Below the pieces are notes generated by a model that saw only the letters and a list, made by a program, of their open reading frames with translations, did not search any database and had not been told where the DNA came from. From contig NZ_CP022161.1 in assembly GCF_002214185.1 (NCBI RefSeq), positions 8,191,486 through 8,255,485 on the forward strand: DNA of 64,000 nt, given 5' to 3'. Below are positions 54,109-63,255 of the stretch, piece after piece; position 1 is the stretch's first letter; each line of letters opens with the position of its first letter. Source of the stretch: Streptomyces capitiformicae (lineage in GTDB: Bacteria > Actinomycetota > Actinomycetes > Streptomycetales > Streptomycetaceae). Both the position numbers and the translations under genes were made by a program.

Positions 54109-55575
54109 ATGACAAGCCCTGATCGCACCAACCTGGCCCACGGCCGCCTGTCCCTGATCGGCGTCCTCACTCAATCACTCGGCTTCATGGGACCGGTCTT
54201 CTCGGTCGCGGCCCTCCTGCCCCTGGTCGTCGGTCTGTCGGCCACGGGACGCGGTGCCGGCGTCGCCACGCCGGTCGCGATCATCATCGCGGGCATCGGC
54301 ATGTGCGGCGTGGGATGGATCATCGCCCAGTACGCCAAGCGCATCCATCTGTGCGGCTCTCTCTACGAATATGTGAGTGACGCCGCCGGACCGCGCATCG
54401 GCGTGATCGCCGGATGGCTCTACTACGGAGCCATGATGGTTATGGGAGCCTCGACATTCCTAGTCCTCGGCGGATTCACGCAGGCATGGCTCAAGACCGC
54501 GATGTCCGTGGACGTGCCCTGGTGGCCGCTGTCCCTGGGATACGCCGCCGTCGCCACCACGATTCTCGTGGTGGGCGTTCACGTCTCGATCCGGGCGCAA
54601 CTCATCCTCGCCCTGGGCGCCATGGTCGTTGTCCTCGCCTTCTCGCTGTTCATCATCTTCCGCGGCGGCCAGAACGGCGCAAGCTGGTCCGTCGAACCCT
54701 TCAATCCTTTCGCCGTCGGGAGTCTGAATCTTCTCTTCGGCGTTCTGTACGGCATCAACATGTTCATCGGGTTCGAGTCGGCGGCCAATCTCGCTGAGGA
54801 GACCTCGGACCCCAAGCGCCATGTGCCGCGGGCGGTCATGCTGTCGCTGGGCATCGTCGGGGTCTATTACGTGGTGGTGGCCTACGCGCAGGTCATGGGT
54901 TTCGGCCTCGACGCGGAGGCATGGAAGAACAGTGTCTTCCCGCTGGAAACGCTCTCGTACGGTGGGGAGTTCGGGTCTGCCGCGTTCGGAAACTTCCTGG
55001 CGGTCCTGATCATTCTCGACATCCTCGCGGTGGCAATCGGAGTCGGCGTCGCATCGACTCGAGGAATGCTCTCGATGGCCCGCAGTGGCCGACTGCCGTC
55101 GAAGCTGGCGGTTCTGCACCACCGGTTCCTTACTCCTGTATGGGGCGCCGTACTGATGGGCGCTGTTTCGTGTGTCGCCATCATCGGTGTGCGCGTGGGG
55201 GGCGACCGGATGTTCGGCCAGGGGGCCGGTCAGCCGCAATGGTCGTCGGCGTTCGGCCGGATGGCCGGCTTTGGCGGAACAGGCATGGCGATCATGTACC
55301 TCGTCGTCGGTGCCGCGGGGGTGAAGGGCCTCTGGAACCATGTCAGCCGAACCAAACTGCTCATCGCGGGAAGCGCCGGTGTAGCAGTGGCGGCCGGCGG
55401 GGTGTTCGGCGCCGTCTACCAGGCGCAGAGCCCTCTCGATACCGTCCCCTGGGCCTTGCTCCTCTGGGGGGCACTCGGCGTGGCGTGGTCGTTCGTCGTA
55501 CATCGACGATCAACCCGGCGGGAGGGCGTCGCCGACGAGCCCGTGCGCCCTCCCGGAGAGTTGACCGGACGGTGA
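54109..55575 (+). CDS. APC-superfamily permease
   Basis: A 488-residue transporter with about 12 helices. Family signs are QSLGFMGPVFSVAALLPLVV in helix 1 and NMFIGFESAANLAEETSDPK in helix 6, like ethanolamine, putrescine and aromatic amine importers. GGAGG precedes ATG 54109. The next gene, an amine oxidase, starts 67 bases on in the same direction, so import and oxidation are probably coupled in one transcript under IclR control. Confidence 0.85.
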   Translation: MTSPDRTNLAHGRLSLIGVLTQSLGFMGPVFSVAALLPLVVGLSATGRGAGVATPVAIIIAGIGMCGVGWIIAQYAKRIHLCGSLYEYVSDAAGPRIGVIAGWLYYGAMMVMGASTFLVLGGFTQAWLKTAMSVDVPWWPLSLGYAAVATTILVVGVHVSIRAQLILALGAMVVVLAFSLFIIFRGGQNGASWSVEPFNPFAVGSLNLLFGVLYGINMFIGFESAANLAEETSDPKRHVPRAVMLSLGIVGVYYVVVAYAQVMGFGLDAEAWKNSVFPLETLSYGGEFGSAAFGNFLAVLIILDILAVAIGVGVASTRGMLSMARSGRLPSKLAVLHHRFLTPVWGAVLMGAVSCVAIIGVRVGGDRMFGQGAGQPQWSSAFGRMAGFGGTGMAIMYLVVGAAGVKGLWNHVSRTKLLIAGSAGVAVAAGGVFGAVYQAQSPLDTVPWALLLWGALGVAWSFVVHRRSTRREGVADEPVRPPGELTGR

Positions 55576-55642
55576 GACCACCCGGATCTCCGCTCTTTCG
55601 TGTCTTCCGCAGCACTCCCCACAACCAGCAGGAGGAATGGCA

Positions 55643-57589
55643 GTGACCACCGCCACCGCGCACCCGTACGATCCGCTGAGCGCCAAGGAGATGGAGCGGG
55701 CCGTCGGCGTGGTGCGTGCCGCTCAGGCTCGGCGACAGGCGATCAGATTCCCGCTGATACGTCTGGACCTTCCGGACAAGGAGCAGGTGCGGGCGTACGA
55801 CCCCTCGAGCCCGATCCCCCGCGTGGCCTTCCTCGTCGTGTACGACCCTGAGGCCAGTGCCATGTTCGAGGCCCGGGTCGATCTCACCGACGACAGTCTG
55901 GTCTCCTTCAAGCACCTCCCGGGCCTGCAGCCGCCGATCATGATCGAGGAGCTGATGGCGCTCGACGAGATCGTGAAGGGCGACCCGGCCGCGGTGGAGG
56001 CCCTGGCACGGCACGGAGTCGACGACCTTTCCCAGGTGCAGTTCGACCCCTGGTCGACCGGCACCCTGCCGATCGAGGGGGTGGACGCGCGACGACGCGT
56101 GATCCGCGCGAGCGCGTACATCCGGCACTTCACCGCGGACAACGGCTACGCCAGGCCCGTCGGAAACCTCGTCTTCGTCATCGACTGCGACGCCCGTTCG
56201 GTAGCGGCCATCCAGGAGGGGGATCCGCTGCCGCTTCCGCCGGAGAGCGGCAACTACGACCCGCAGAGCGTGGGACCGCTGCGCGACGACCTCCGCCCCA
56301 TCGAGATCACCCAGCCCGAAGGACCCTCCTTCACGGTGTCCGGCAACGTGATCGAGTGGCAGCGATGGCGACTTCACGCCCACATCGACGTGGTGGAGGG
56401 CCTCGTCATCAGTGATGTCTCCTACCAGGACGGGGAGCGGCGGCGCCCGATCGTGCACCGGGCCGGCATCAGCGAGATGGTGGTGCCCTACGGCGACACC
56501 AGCGACGACTTCTACTTCCGGAACGTCTTCGACGCGGGCGAGTACAGCCTGGGCAAGACCGTGGGTTCGCTCAGTCTCGGATGCGACTGCCTCGGGGAGA
56601 TCCGGTACCTCGACGCGGTGCTCGCCGACGAGTCGGGCACCCCGCACACCGTCACCAACGCCATCTGTCTGCATGAGGAGGACTACGGAATCCTCTGGAA
56701 GCACTGGGACTTCCGCTACGTCCAGCAGGCGGAGGTCAGGCGTTCCCGGCGGCTCGTCGTGTCGTCGATCCACACGATCGGCAACTACGAGTACGGCTTC
56801 TTCTGGTACTTCTACCTCGACGGAACGATCCAGTTCGAAGCCAAGCTCACCGGCATCGTCCAGACGCGGGCCGTGGCCCCCGGCGAGAAACCCGCCTACG
56901 GAACGCTCGTGGCGCCCCAGTTGGACGCGCCGAACCACCAGCACCTGTTCAACATGCGACTGGACATGGAGGTCGACGGGCCGCGCAACACGGTCGTGGA
57001 GGTCGACGCGGTGGGCCTTCCGATGGGGCCGGACAACCCGTACGGAAACGCGATCGTCGCCCGCCGCACGGAGATCACCAACGAACGCGACGGCCGCCGG
57101 ATGTGCGACCCGCTCACCGCGCGCACCTGGAAGATCACCAATCCCGGGGTGCGCAACCGCTTCGGCGAGCCCGTCGCCTACAAGCTGGTCCCGTTCGTCG
57201 GCCCGACCCTGCTGGCCGCGCCCGAGAGCGACCTGGCGCGACGGGCCGAGTTCGCGCGGGCGCATCTGTGGGTGACCCGGTACAGCCGGGACGAACAGCA
57301 CGCGGCCGGCGACTACCCGAACCAGCACCCCGGGGACGGGATCGGCCGGTGGATCGAGCAGGAACGCGATCTGGCCGACACGGACGTGGTGCTCTGGCAC
57401 ACCTTCGGCACCTCGCATCTGCCACGCCCGGAGGACTGGCCCATCATGCCGTGTGAGTACGTCGGGTTCGCGCTGAAGCCGGTCGGGTTCTTCGACCGCA
57501 ACCCCTCACTGGACGTACCGCCCCCGCCGGGGCACGGGGTGAAGCACTGTCACGCCGTACCACAGCAGGGTGAGCGGGCCGAAGAGTGA
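55643..57589 (+). CDS. Primary-amine oxidase (copper/topaquinone), second copy
   Basis: A 648-residue copper amine oxidase. Tyr382 in HTIGNYEYG is the topaquinone precursor, Asp in VFDAGEYSLG the base, and the His pair in NHQHLFNMRLD plus [18 protein letters not shown] the copper site. The perfect AGGAGG at 55630 is one base from ATG 55637 but seven from GTG 55643, so GTG is preferred. It is a clear paralogue of the enzyme at 38329 but differs in the channel-lining segments, suggesting a different amine. It is co-transcribed with the permease. There is no signal peptide. Confidence 0.92.
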   Translation: MTTATAHPYDPLSAKEMERAVGVVRAAQARRQAIRFPLIRLDLPDKEQVRAYDPSSPIPRVAFLVVYDPEASAMFEARVDLTDDSLVSFKHLPGLQPPIMIEELMALDEIVKGDPAAVEALARHGVDDLSQVQFDPWSTGTLPIEGVDARRRVIRASAYIRHFTADNGYARPVGNLVFVIDCDARSVAAIQEGDPLPLPPESGNYDPQSVGPLRDDLRPIEITQPEGPSFTVSGNVIEWQRWRLHAHIDVVEGLVISDVSYQDGERRRPIVHRAGISEMVVPYGDTSDDFYFRNVFDAGEYSLGKTVGSLSLGCDCLGEIRYLDAVLADESGTPHTVTNAICLHEEDYGILWKHWDFRYVQQAEVRRSRRLVVSSIHTIGNYEYGFFWYFYLDGTIQFEAKLTGIVQTRAVAPGEKPAYGTLVAPQLDAPNHQHLFNMRLDMEVDGPRNTVVEVDAVGLPMGPDNPYGNAIVARRTEITNERDGRRMCDPLTARTWKITNPGVRNRFGEPVAYKLVPFVGPTLLAAPESDLARRAEFARAHLWVTRYSRDEQHAAGDYPNQHPGDGIGRWIEQERDLADTDVVLWHTFGTSHLPRPEDWPIMPCEYVGFALKPVGFFDRNPSLDVPPPPGHGVKHCHAVPQQGERAEE

Positions 57590-57599
57590 CGAGTCCCGG

Positions 57600-57630
57600 G
57601 CCCGTACCCGTGCGCCGGACGGGTACGGGC
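57600..57630 (+). terminator. Hairpin after second amine oxidase gene
   Basis: A perfect 12-base stem (GCCCGTACCCGT and its complement) with a seven-base loop begins 11 bases past the stop. Confidence 0.75.
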
Positions 57631-57672
57631 ATGTGGCCGCCCGTACCGGGTTCAGTGCACCGGCGAGCGCTA

Positions 57673-57770
57673 GCTGTATTGCCCTGAGAGGTTGGGGACG
57701 CGGCTGGCGGGTGGTTGGCCTTTCAGAGCGGTGTGTCCGCGGTGGTGATTGTCGGCAAGGCGTTCCCCGC
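57673..57770 (-). pseudogene. 3' tail of an IS481-family transposase
   Basis: The minus strand encodes NHHRGHTALKGQPPASRVPN and then LSGQYS with a stop, the characteristic C-terminal end of IS481/integrase-type transposases. About 30 residues remain. It lies directly before the IS256-type element. Confidence 0.65.
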
Positions 57771-57932
57771 CGTGTCCACGGCGCCGGTAACGCTCGCGGC
57801 TTGACTTCTTAGCAAGCTCGGATGTCTGTGGATCGAGCTCGGGGAGCACGCGAAGGGCGTACCTTCCCGAGTGATCGACTGATGGTCATCGAGTAGGCCG
57901 GTGTTCGCAGCACCGGTCGGGAAGGCACGCCC

Positions 57933-59168
57933 GTGCTCAGCGTAGTCAACGACGACGGCACCACGCCGAACGGCTCCCTGATCGACGAGATCGTCCGCGA
58001 GGGCGCCAGGAGGATGCTCGCAGCCGCGCTGGAGGCCGAAGTCAACGCCTACATAGCCGAGTTGGAGCAGGAGCGGGATGAGACGGGCCGGCGCCTGGTC
58101 GTCCGCAACGGCTACCACAAGCCGCGGAGGGTCACCACCGCGGCCGGGGTGGTCGAGGTGAAGGCGCCGCGAGTGAATGACAAGCGCGTCGATGCCGAGA
58201 CCGGCGAACGCAAGCGGTTCTCCTCTGCGATCCTGCCGCCGTGGTGCCGCAAGTCGCCGAAGATCAGCGAGGTGCTGCCGCTGCTCTACCTGCACGGCCT
58301 GTCCTCGGGTGACTTCGTGCCCGCGCTGGAGCAGTTCCTCGGCAGCTCGGCCGGGCTGTCCCCGGCAACCATCACCCGGCTGACCCAGCAGTGGCAGGCC
58401 GACCACGCCGCCTTCATGGACCGCGACCTTGCGGAGGTCGACTACGTGTACGTGTGGGCCGACGGCATCCACCTCAACGTCCGCCTGGAAGAGGCCAAAG
58501 CCTGCGTCCTGGTCCTCATCGGCGTGCGCGCCGACGGCTCCAAGGAACTGGTCGCCCTCAAGGACGGCTACCGAGAGTCCGCCGAGTCATGGGGCGACCT
58601 GATGCGCGACTGCGCCCGCCGGGGCATGCGCGCCCCTGTCCTCGCAGTCGGCGACGGCGCCTTGGGCTTCTGGAAGGCCCTGGCCGAGGTGTTCCCCGAA
58701 ACCCGCGAGCAAAGGTGCTGGGTTCATAAAACGGCCAATGTCCTGGACGCCATGCCGAAGTCTGCGCAGCCGGGCGCGAAGAAGGCCATCCAGGACATCA
58801 CAGGCGCCGAGGACCGCGACCGCGCCGAGGCAGCGATCAAAACGTTCGCCAAGCTCTATGGCGCGAAGTTCCCCAAGGCCGTCAAGAAGATCACCGATGA
58901 CCAGGAGCGACTGCTGGCTTTCTACGACTTCCCGGCCGAGCACTGGATCCAACTGCGGACTACGAACCCCATCGAGTCCACGTTCTCCACCGTCCGACTG
59001 CGGACCAAGGTCATCCGCGGCGCCGGCTCCCGCACCGCCGCCCTCGCCATGGTCTTCAAGCTCGTCGAGTCCGCCCAGGTTCGCTGGCGGGCCGTGAACG
59101 CACCCCACCTCGTCGCCCTCGTCCGGGCCGGGGCCCGCTTCGAACGCGCCGAGGCGGTCGCCGCATGA
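57933..59168 (+). CDS. IS256-family (mutator) transposase
   Basis: A 411-residue DDE transposase. The catalytic Asp residues are in VYVWADGIHL and AVGDGALGF, and the Glu in TTNPIESTF; the C/H signature REQRCWVHKTANVL lies between. The protein is full length for the family. GTG 57933 follows GGGAAGG. The stop overlaps the start of the VOC gene as ATGA. It appears functional. Confidence 0.92.
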   Translation: MLSVVNDDGTTPNGSLIDEIVREGARRMLAAALEAEVNAYIAELEQERDETGRRLVVRNGYHKPRRVTTAAGVVEVKAPRVNDKRVDAETGERKRFSSAILPPWCRKSPKISEVLPLLYLHGLSSGDFVPALEQFLGSSAGLSPATITRLTQQWQADHAAFMDRDLAEVDYVYVWADGIHLNVRLEEAKACVLVLIGVRADGSKELVALKDGYRESAESWGDLMRDCARRGMRAPVLAVGDGALGFWKALAEVFPETREQRCWVHKTANVLDAMPKSAQPGAKKAIQDITGAEDRDRAEAAIKTFAKLYGAKFPKAVKKITDDQERLLAFYDFPAEHWIQLRTTNPIESTFSTVRLRTKVIRGAGSRTAALAMVFKLVESAQVRWRAVNAPHLVALVRAGARFERAEAVAA

Positions 59169-59586
59169 GCCGGCCGTCGCACGGCACGCTGCATCACGTC
59201 GAGCTGTGGGTGCCGGACCTGCATTGCGCGCTCGCCTCGCTCGGCTGGCTGCTGGAGGCGCTGGGTTACGCCTTCTTCCAGAGCTGGGACGGCGGCCGCA
59301 GCTGGCAGCTCGGGCCGACCTACCTGGTCATCGAGCAGTCGCCGGCCCTCACCGCCGAAAGGCACGACCGCTGCCGCCCGGGACTGAACCACCTGGCCTT
59401 CCACGTCGAAGACGCCACCACGGTCGAGAGACTGGCGGCCGGCGCCACCCAACACGGCTGGCACCTGATGTTCCCCGAGCGGCATCCCTATGCCGGCGGC
59501 GGACAGCACTACGCCGCCTACCAATGGAGAACGACGACGGCTTCGAAGTCGAACTCGTCGCGATCAACTCACCCGAACAAAACTGA
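59165..59586 (+). pseudogene. VOC-family passenger protein with late frameshift
   Basis: A glyoxalase/bleomycin-resistance-type VOC protein (TLHHVELWVPDLHCALASLG, GLNHLAFHVEDATTVERLAA, HLMFPERHPYAGG) starts inside the transposase stop. At about 59523 the reading should pass from HYAAY to ENDDGFEVELVAIN, but these lie in different frames; the natural stop is at 59584-59586. As read in one frame it runs on to 59638 with an unrelated tail. The last metal-binding Glu is in the shifted part, so activity is doubtful unless the frameshift is a sequencing error or is corrected in translation. Confidence 0.7.
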
Positions 59587-59594
59587 GATCAACC

Positions 59595-59619
59595 GATCCA
59601 CAAGTCTTGACGATTACTC
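59595..59619. repeat. Right terminal repeat of IS256-type element
   Basis: The 25 bases match the end of the remnant element at 26873-26897 at 22 positions. From here to 59911 no gene is seen. Confidence 0.7.
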
Positions 59620-59911
59620 TGGATGGCCGGGCGCGTGACTCTGGGGCCGCCGAGGCTGTTTGGACCGAGGGCCTGAATCAACGGTCGGCCCCTCACAGGT
59701 TGCAACCTTTTTGAGCAGTGACCTCTTCGTCCCGAAGCAACTTGTGTGGGCGCCTGACCTTGGGCCGGTGTGCCTCTCACCTGCTGCGGTGGTCCACAGG
59801 TGTGCGTACTTGTCCGTCGTTGTTCTTCTGCGTTGTCACGCAGTTGGGCACTCATCCTGTACGCCCGGCACTGGCGCACTGGACGGTCCATACGTGGGCA
59901 CGGCCTGCTGC

Positions 59912-60247
59912 TCAGCTGCCCTCAGCGTTGATCACACAGAACAGGTTGCCTTCGGTATCGGCGAGCACCACGAAGTTGGCGCCATCTGGGTAGCTCCAAT
60001 CGACCCGCTTGGCGCCAAGCGAGACGAGTCGCTCGACTTCGGCCCGCTGCTCCTCTGCATCGACCGCCCATAGTTCGATGTGTGTTCTGTCCTCCTCGTC
60101 CAGCCACAGGAGTGGGCCATCGCCGCTTGAGGGCATCAGAACCGCGTCATGACCGTTGCGAGGCACGTAACCGAGCGCCCGGCTCCAGAACTCTGATGCA
60201 CGGCGGATGTCAGACACGTTCATCACGATCGATCCGATGTTCGCCAT
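59912..60247 (-). CDS. VOC-family protein (glyoxalase-like)
   Basis: A 111-residue single VOC module (IVMNVSDIRRASEFWSRALG, then ADTEGNLFCVIN at the end). His in RTHIELWAVD and the C-terminal part fit the small-molecule binding branch used in resistance and detoxification. The metal Glu of the last strand is replaced, so a lyase role is less likely than binding. ATG 60247 lacks a good ribosome binding site. It is unrelated in detail to the passenger gene of the IS element. Confidence 0.7.
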   Translation of the reverse strand: MANIGSIVMNVSDIRRASEFWSRALGYVPRNGHDAVLMPSSGDGPLLWLDEEDRTHIELWAVDAEEQRAEVERLVSLGAKRVDWSYPDGANFVVLADTEGNLFCVINAEGS

Positions 60248-60429
60248 CGCCGTAGCATCGCATCCGGTCCGCCGGAAGTCAGCCATCGAGAGGTCGGCGG
60301 AGCGACTTTGGCCTTGAGCTGCTTTGGCGCGAGTGATCATGGCCCCGTAAGCTTCCGGCGCGTCGGGCAGTCTGTGGACCTGCCCGTTAAAGCACGACGT
60401 TGGGGCCATGATCGGGATCCCGGCCGGAC

Positions 60430-61018
60430 GCTTGCACGAAAGTACCTGTTGTCGGGCATCGCACGGTGCGGGCTCTGTCACACCAAGATCCGAGGGCAGG
60501 TCAACCAGAAGTGGAAGCCCGGCTCCAAGGCCGCCAAGTTCACCTACCAATGCTCCGTGACGAACGGAGGGTGCGGCAAGGTCGGGCGCGTCGGTGACCC
60601 CGTCGACGAGTTCATCATCAGCCTCGTCCTTGCCGAGCAGCGGGAGAGAGCTGCCGTCAGTGCTGTTGCCCCGGCCGAACAGTGGCCGAGAGCAGCAGAG
60701 CTGGCCGCCGTCGAGGCCGATCTCGCTGAGCTGACGCAGGCCGCGAAGGCTCAGAAGATCACCGTCTCGACTCTGCTCATGCTCCTGCCGGATCTTGAGC
60801 GGCGTCGGGATGAGCTCAAGCTGGAGCGTGGGCGATTCAACAAGGAACGGCAGCAGGCCGAGTCTCTGACCGCCGACATCGGCGAGGATTTTCGGTCGCT
60901 GCCCATCGAGCGTCAGCAAGCGTTGATCCTGCACAGCCTGTCGGCCGTACTGATTCATCCCGCTGGGCGGGGGAGGCGCAAGTTCGATCCGAGTCTCATC
61001 GAACCCGTGTGGCGCTGA
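60430..61018 (+). pseudogene. C-terminal half of a large serine recombinase
   Basis: From RKYLLSGIARCGLC onward this is the zinc-ribbon and coiled-coil region of a serine integrase: Cys pairs in RCGLC and in CSVTNGGCG, followed by a long helical segment (VEADLAELTQAAKAQKITVS, then LERRRDELKLERGRFNKERQ) and a conserved end ERQQALILHSLSAVLIHP. The catalytic N-terminal domain with its Ser is missing, and the 120 bases upstream are unrelated. It is the stump of an integrase from a phage or conjugative element. Confidence 0.75.
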
Positions 61019-61040
61019 CCTCGCTGCGCTGTCCGCAGGA

Positions 61041-61066
61041 AAGGCCCGGCCCTTGTGCCGGGCCTT
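61041..61066 (+). terminator. Hairpin after serine recombinase stump
   Basis: A perfect ten-base stem (AAGGCCCGGC and its complement) with a six-base loop lies 22 bases after the stop. Confidence 0.7.
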
Positions 61067-61165
61067 CTCGCTGTTCCCGACTTCTTTGGGGCTTACGCGT
61101 AAATAGCAGCAGGTCAGAGCGTTGCGATCGTCGTGCAGGCTGCTCGATTTGTGGGGACGGTGGGG

Positions 61166-61738
61166 TCAGGAAGGCTTGACCGCCAAGACCGGGGTGACGG
61201 TCACCTTGTTGTCGCACTCGGCCCACCACCCGTCGTTCAGGGCGACCTGGTGCTTCCCGGAGCGCGGCAGCCCGATGACCATCGTCGGAAACGCCTTCGG
61301 GGTCTTGCCCGAGACGCAGTAGCCGTCGCCCTCCCCCTGGACCTGGACGAAGGTCAGCTTCACCCACGCCTTGCCGTGCGGCCGGACCGTCACGGTGGCC
61401 GCCCTGCCGGTGGTGGTGATCTTGAGCGGGGTGTTGTGGGTGGGGGAGCCGTTGCCGGCGCCCGCGACCGTCGTCGGATGGCCCTTCAGGACGCACGTCC
61501 TCTTGGAGACGTTGGTGAACTGCACGACCGCCGCCCCGGTCCCGGTCCCGACGGGTGGGTGGGCGGCCTGACGGGCGCTGACCTGGAGGGCGGAGGCCGG
61601 GCAGGCGGGCGGCGGGGTGGAGGTGGTGGTGCTCGCCGCCATGGCAGTGCCGGGCAGGATGCCGGTCACCGCCGCCGCGACGGCCGTGACCGCCGTCGTC
61701 GCCAGAGCCGCCCTGCGAATGCCGTTGCTGTGCCGCAT
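61166..61738 (-). CDS. Secreted DUF4232 domain protein
   Basis: A 190-residue exported protein. A signal peptide (RRAALATTAVTAVAAAVTGI, cleavage near TAMAAS) precedes a Thr/Pro linker and a DUF4232 domain (VVQFTNVSKRTCVLKGHPTT, VLAVKPS at the end) with Cys residues that probably form disulfides. DUF4232 proteins are common in streptomycetes and of unknown role at the cell surface. AGGGGGAC precedes ATG 61738. Confidence 0.8.
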   Translation of the reverse strand: MRHSNGIRRAALATTAVTAVAAAVTGILPGTAMAASTTTSTPPPACPASALQVSARQAAHPPVGTGTGAAVVQFTNVSKRTCVLKGHPTTVAGAGNGSPTHNTPLKITTTGRAATVTVRPHGKAWVKLTFVQVQGEGDGYCVSGKTPKAFPTMVIGLPRSGKHQVALNDGWWAECDNKVTVTPVLAVKPS

Positions 61739-62122
61739 GTTGTCGTCCCCCTGAGTCGTCTCGTCCGCGGGTTTCGGTCGTCGGTTGTTGCCCCGCGGTA
61801 GCGTGGTCGTGGTACGTGAGTGCAGACAGGGCGGGAGAGCGCCAGGGTTCCGTGCGGCGACTACTTGTGACGGAACGGTGACGACAGGCTGCACCCGTGC
61901 AGATGGCCGTCAGGGCAGACAGAAGCACCTCCAGCGCGCCACGGGTTTTACCATGCCCCCGGCGCGCACCGAAGGTGCGCTGAGTCGCTGACCTGAGGTT
62001 ATTCACCGCTGGCGACGACCCTCATAAGGCCAACGATCCCTGGTCCGTCGAATCGCCGGTCGTCAAGAGGGCCGGGCAGGTTCTCGATGCCTGAGAGACC
62101 TGTCGTTGTGTGAGTACGTGAG

Positions 62123-62158
62123 GAGGGGCTCCCGGCGTCGTACCGCCGGGAGCCCCTC
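62123..62158. terminator. Strong hairpin after Yip1-like gene
   Basis: A perfect 15-base stem (GAGGGGCTCCCGGCG and its complement) with a six-base loop lies 22 bases beyond the end of the minus-strand gene. Otherwise 61739-62179 holds no gene. Confidence 0.8.
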
Positions 62159-62179
62159 ACTCGTAGACGTGCGTTCCTG

Positions 62180-63127
62180 TTAGAACGTGCCCAGCTTGAT
62201 CAGTGACAGGATCGCGATCAGCTGGATCGCCGACGCGCCCAGGGCCTTCGGCCACGGCAGGTCGTGGGACTTGGAGACCATCAGGGTCAGCAGGGCGCCC
62301 GCGGCGACCCAGGTGGCCCAGCCGAGGATCTGGACGAAGGGGGCGTCGCCGCCCGCGAACATCGCGACGACCAGGCGGGGCGCGTCCGTGATGGCCATGA
62401 TCAGCATGGAGAGGCCGACCGTGGGCTGCCAGGCGCCGACGCCGCCGAGCTGGCGGGCCAGGGTGTGGGTGACCACGCCCAGGATGAAGGTGCTCACCAC
62501 CATGGTCACGGCCGTGACCAGGACGATCGGTACGGCGTTGGAGAGCGTCGCGTTGATCGCGTCCTCGCGGGCCGTGTCGAAGCCGAAGACCGCGAGCAGG
62601 CCGTACAGGAACATCACGATGAGGGCGGGGCCCCACACCGCGTAGTCGCGCATCGCCAGGAAGGTCTGGTTGGGGCTGGTGATGATCCCCTTGAGCAGGG
62701 CCTTCCAGGGCAGGCGCGGGCCGAGCGGGGCCGGCGGGGCCTGGCCCGCGCGGTAGGGCTCGCTCTGGTGGTACGGGTCCTCGCCGACCGAGAACGCCTG
62801 GGTGTGGCCGGGGTTGTTGGCCGCGTACGGGTCCGCGCCGGCTCCGGGGTGCGAACCGTCGTCGCCGAAGTACTCCGGCTCACCGTGATTGGCGTGGGCC
62901 CCGTGGGCTCCGCGGGTGCCGTAGTTCCCGGGGGGCCCGCCGCCGTTCGTCTGGGGCCAGCCCTGGGCGCCGCCCCGGCCGCCGCCGTACGGCGGCCCGG
63001 GGGGCGTCTGGGGATAGCCGTACGACGGGCCGCCGGCCTGCGGGGCCTGCTGCCCGTACGGGGGGTGTTGCGGTCGCGCTTGAGGAGCGCCGTTGTCCCG
63101 GCCGCGTCCGATCCTGAATCCAGCCAC
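62180..63127 (-). CDS. Yip1-family membrane protein with Pro/Gly/Tyr-rich N-terminus
   Basis: A 315-residue protein. The first 130 residues are low-complexity (repeats of PPYG, GGG and GPP). The rest holds about five membrane segments (LIVMFLYGLLAVFGF, IVLVTAVTMVVSTFILGVVT, LGWATWVAAGALLTLMVS), the Yip1-like fold. Function is unknown; a disordered cytosolic arm on a small integral protein suggests scaffolding. GTG 63127 is chosen; ATG 63208 is an alternative with AGGGG too close to be useful. Confidence 0.75.
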   Translation of the reverse strand: MAGFRIGRGRDNGAPQARPQHPPYGQQAPQAGGPSYGYPQTPPGPPYGGGRGGAQGWPQTNGGGPPGNYGTRGAHGAHANHGEPEYFGDDGSHPGAGADPYAANNPGHTQAFSVGEDPYHQSEPYRAGQAPPAPLGPRLPWKALLKGIITSPNQTFLAMRDYAVWGPALIVMFLYGLLAVFGFDTAREDAINATLSNAVPIVLVTAVTMVVSTFILGVVTHTLARQLGGVGAWQPTVGLSMLIMAITDAPRLVVAMFAGGDAPFVQILGWATWVAAGALLTLMVSKSHDLPWPKALGASAIQLIAILSLIKLGTF

Positions 63128-63255
63128 GTCATCGAACGTACCTGGTCCCGGCGAGTGGTGTGCCGGACCGGGGGCAACCGGTCCGGCTTTGCGGCCGAGC
63201 TGTGACATCCCCTAAGGGTTCGTGAGCAGGGCGTGTTGGGGATTTCAGGGGCTGG

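Larger units (their letters stand above)
57800..59628 (+). mobile_element. IS256-family insertion sequence with VOC passenger gene
   Basis: The element includes the transposase (57933-59168), a VOC passenger (from 59165) and a right-end repeat at 59595-59619 that matches the remnant at 26873. The left end is less clear: a stretch near 57806-57836 with TGTGGATC resembles the right end in inverse orientation at about 14 of 24 positions. No convincing target duplication was found, so the outer limits are approximate. Confidence 0.7.

Noticed and set aside
57790..59640. Target-site duplication around the IS256 element
   Set aside because: Eight- and nine-base windows beside the proposed ends do not match, so no duplication is claimed and the ends are given as approximate.
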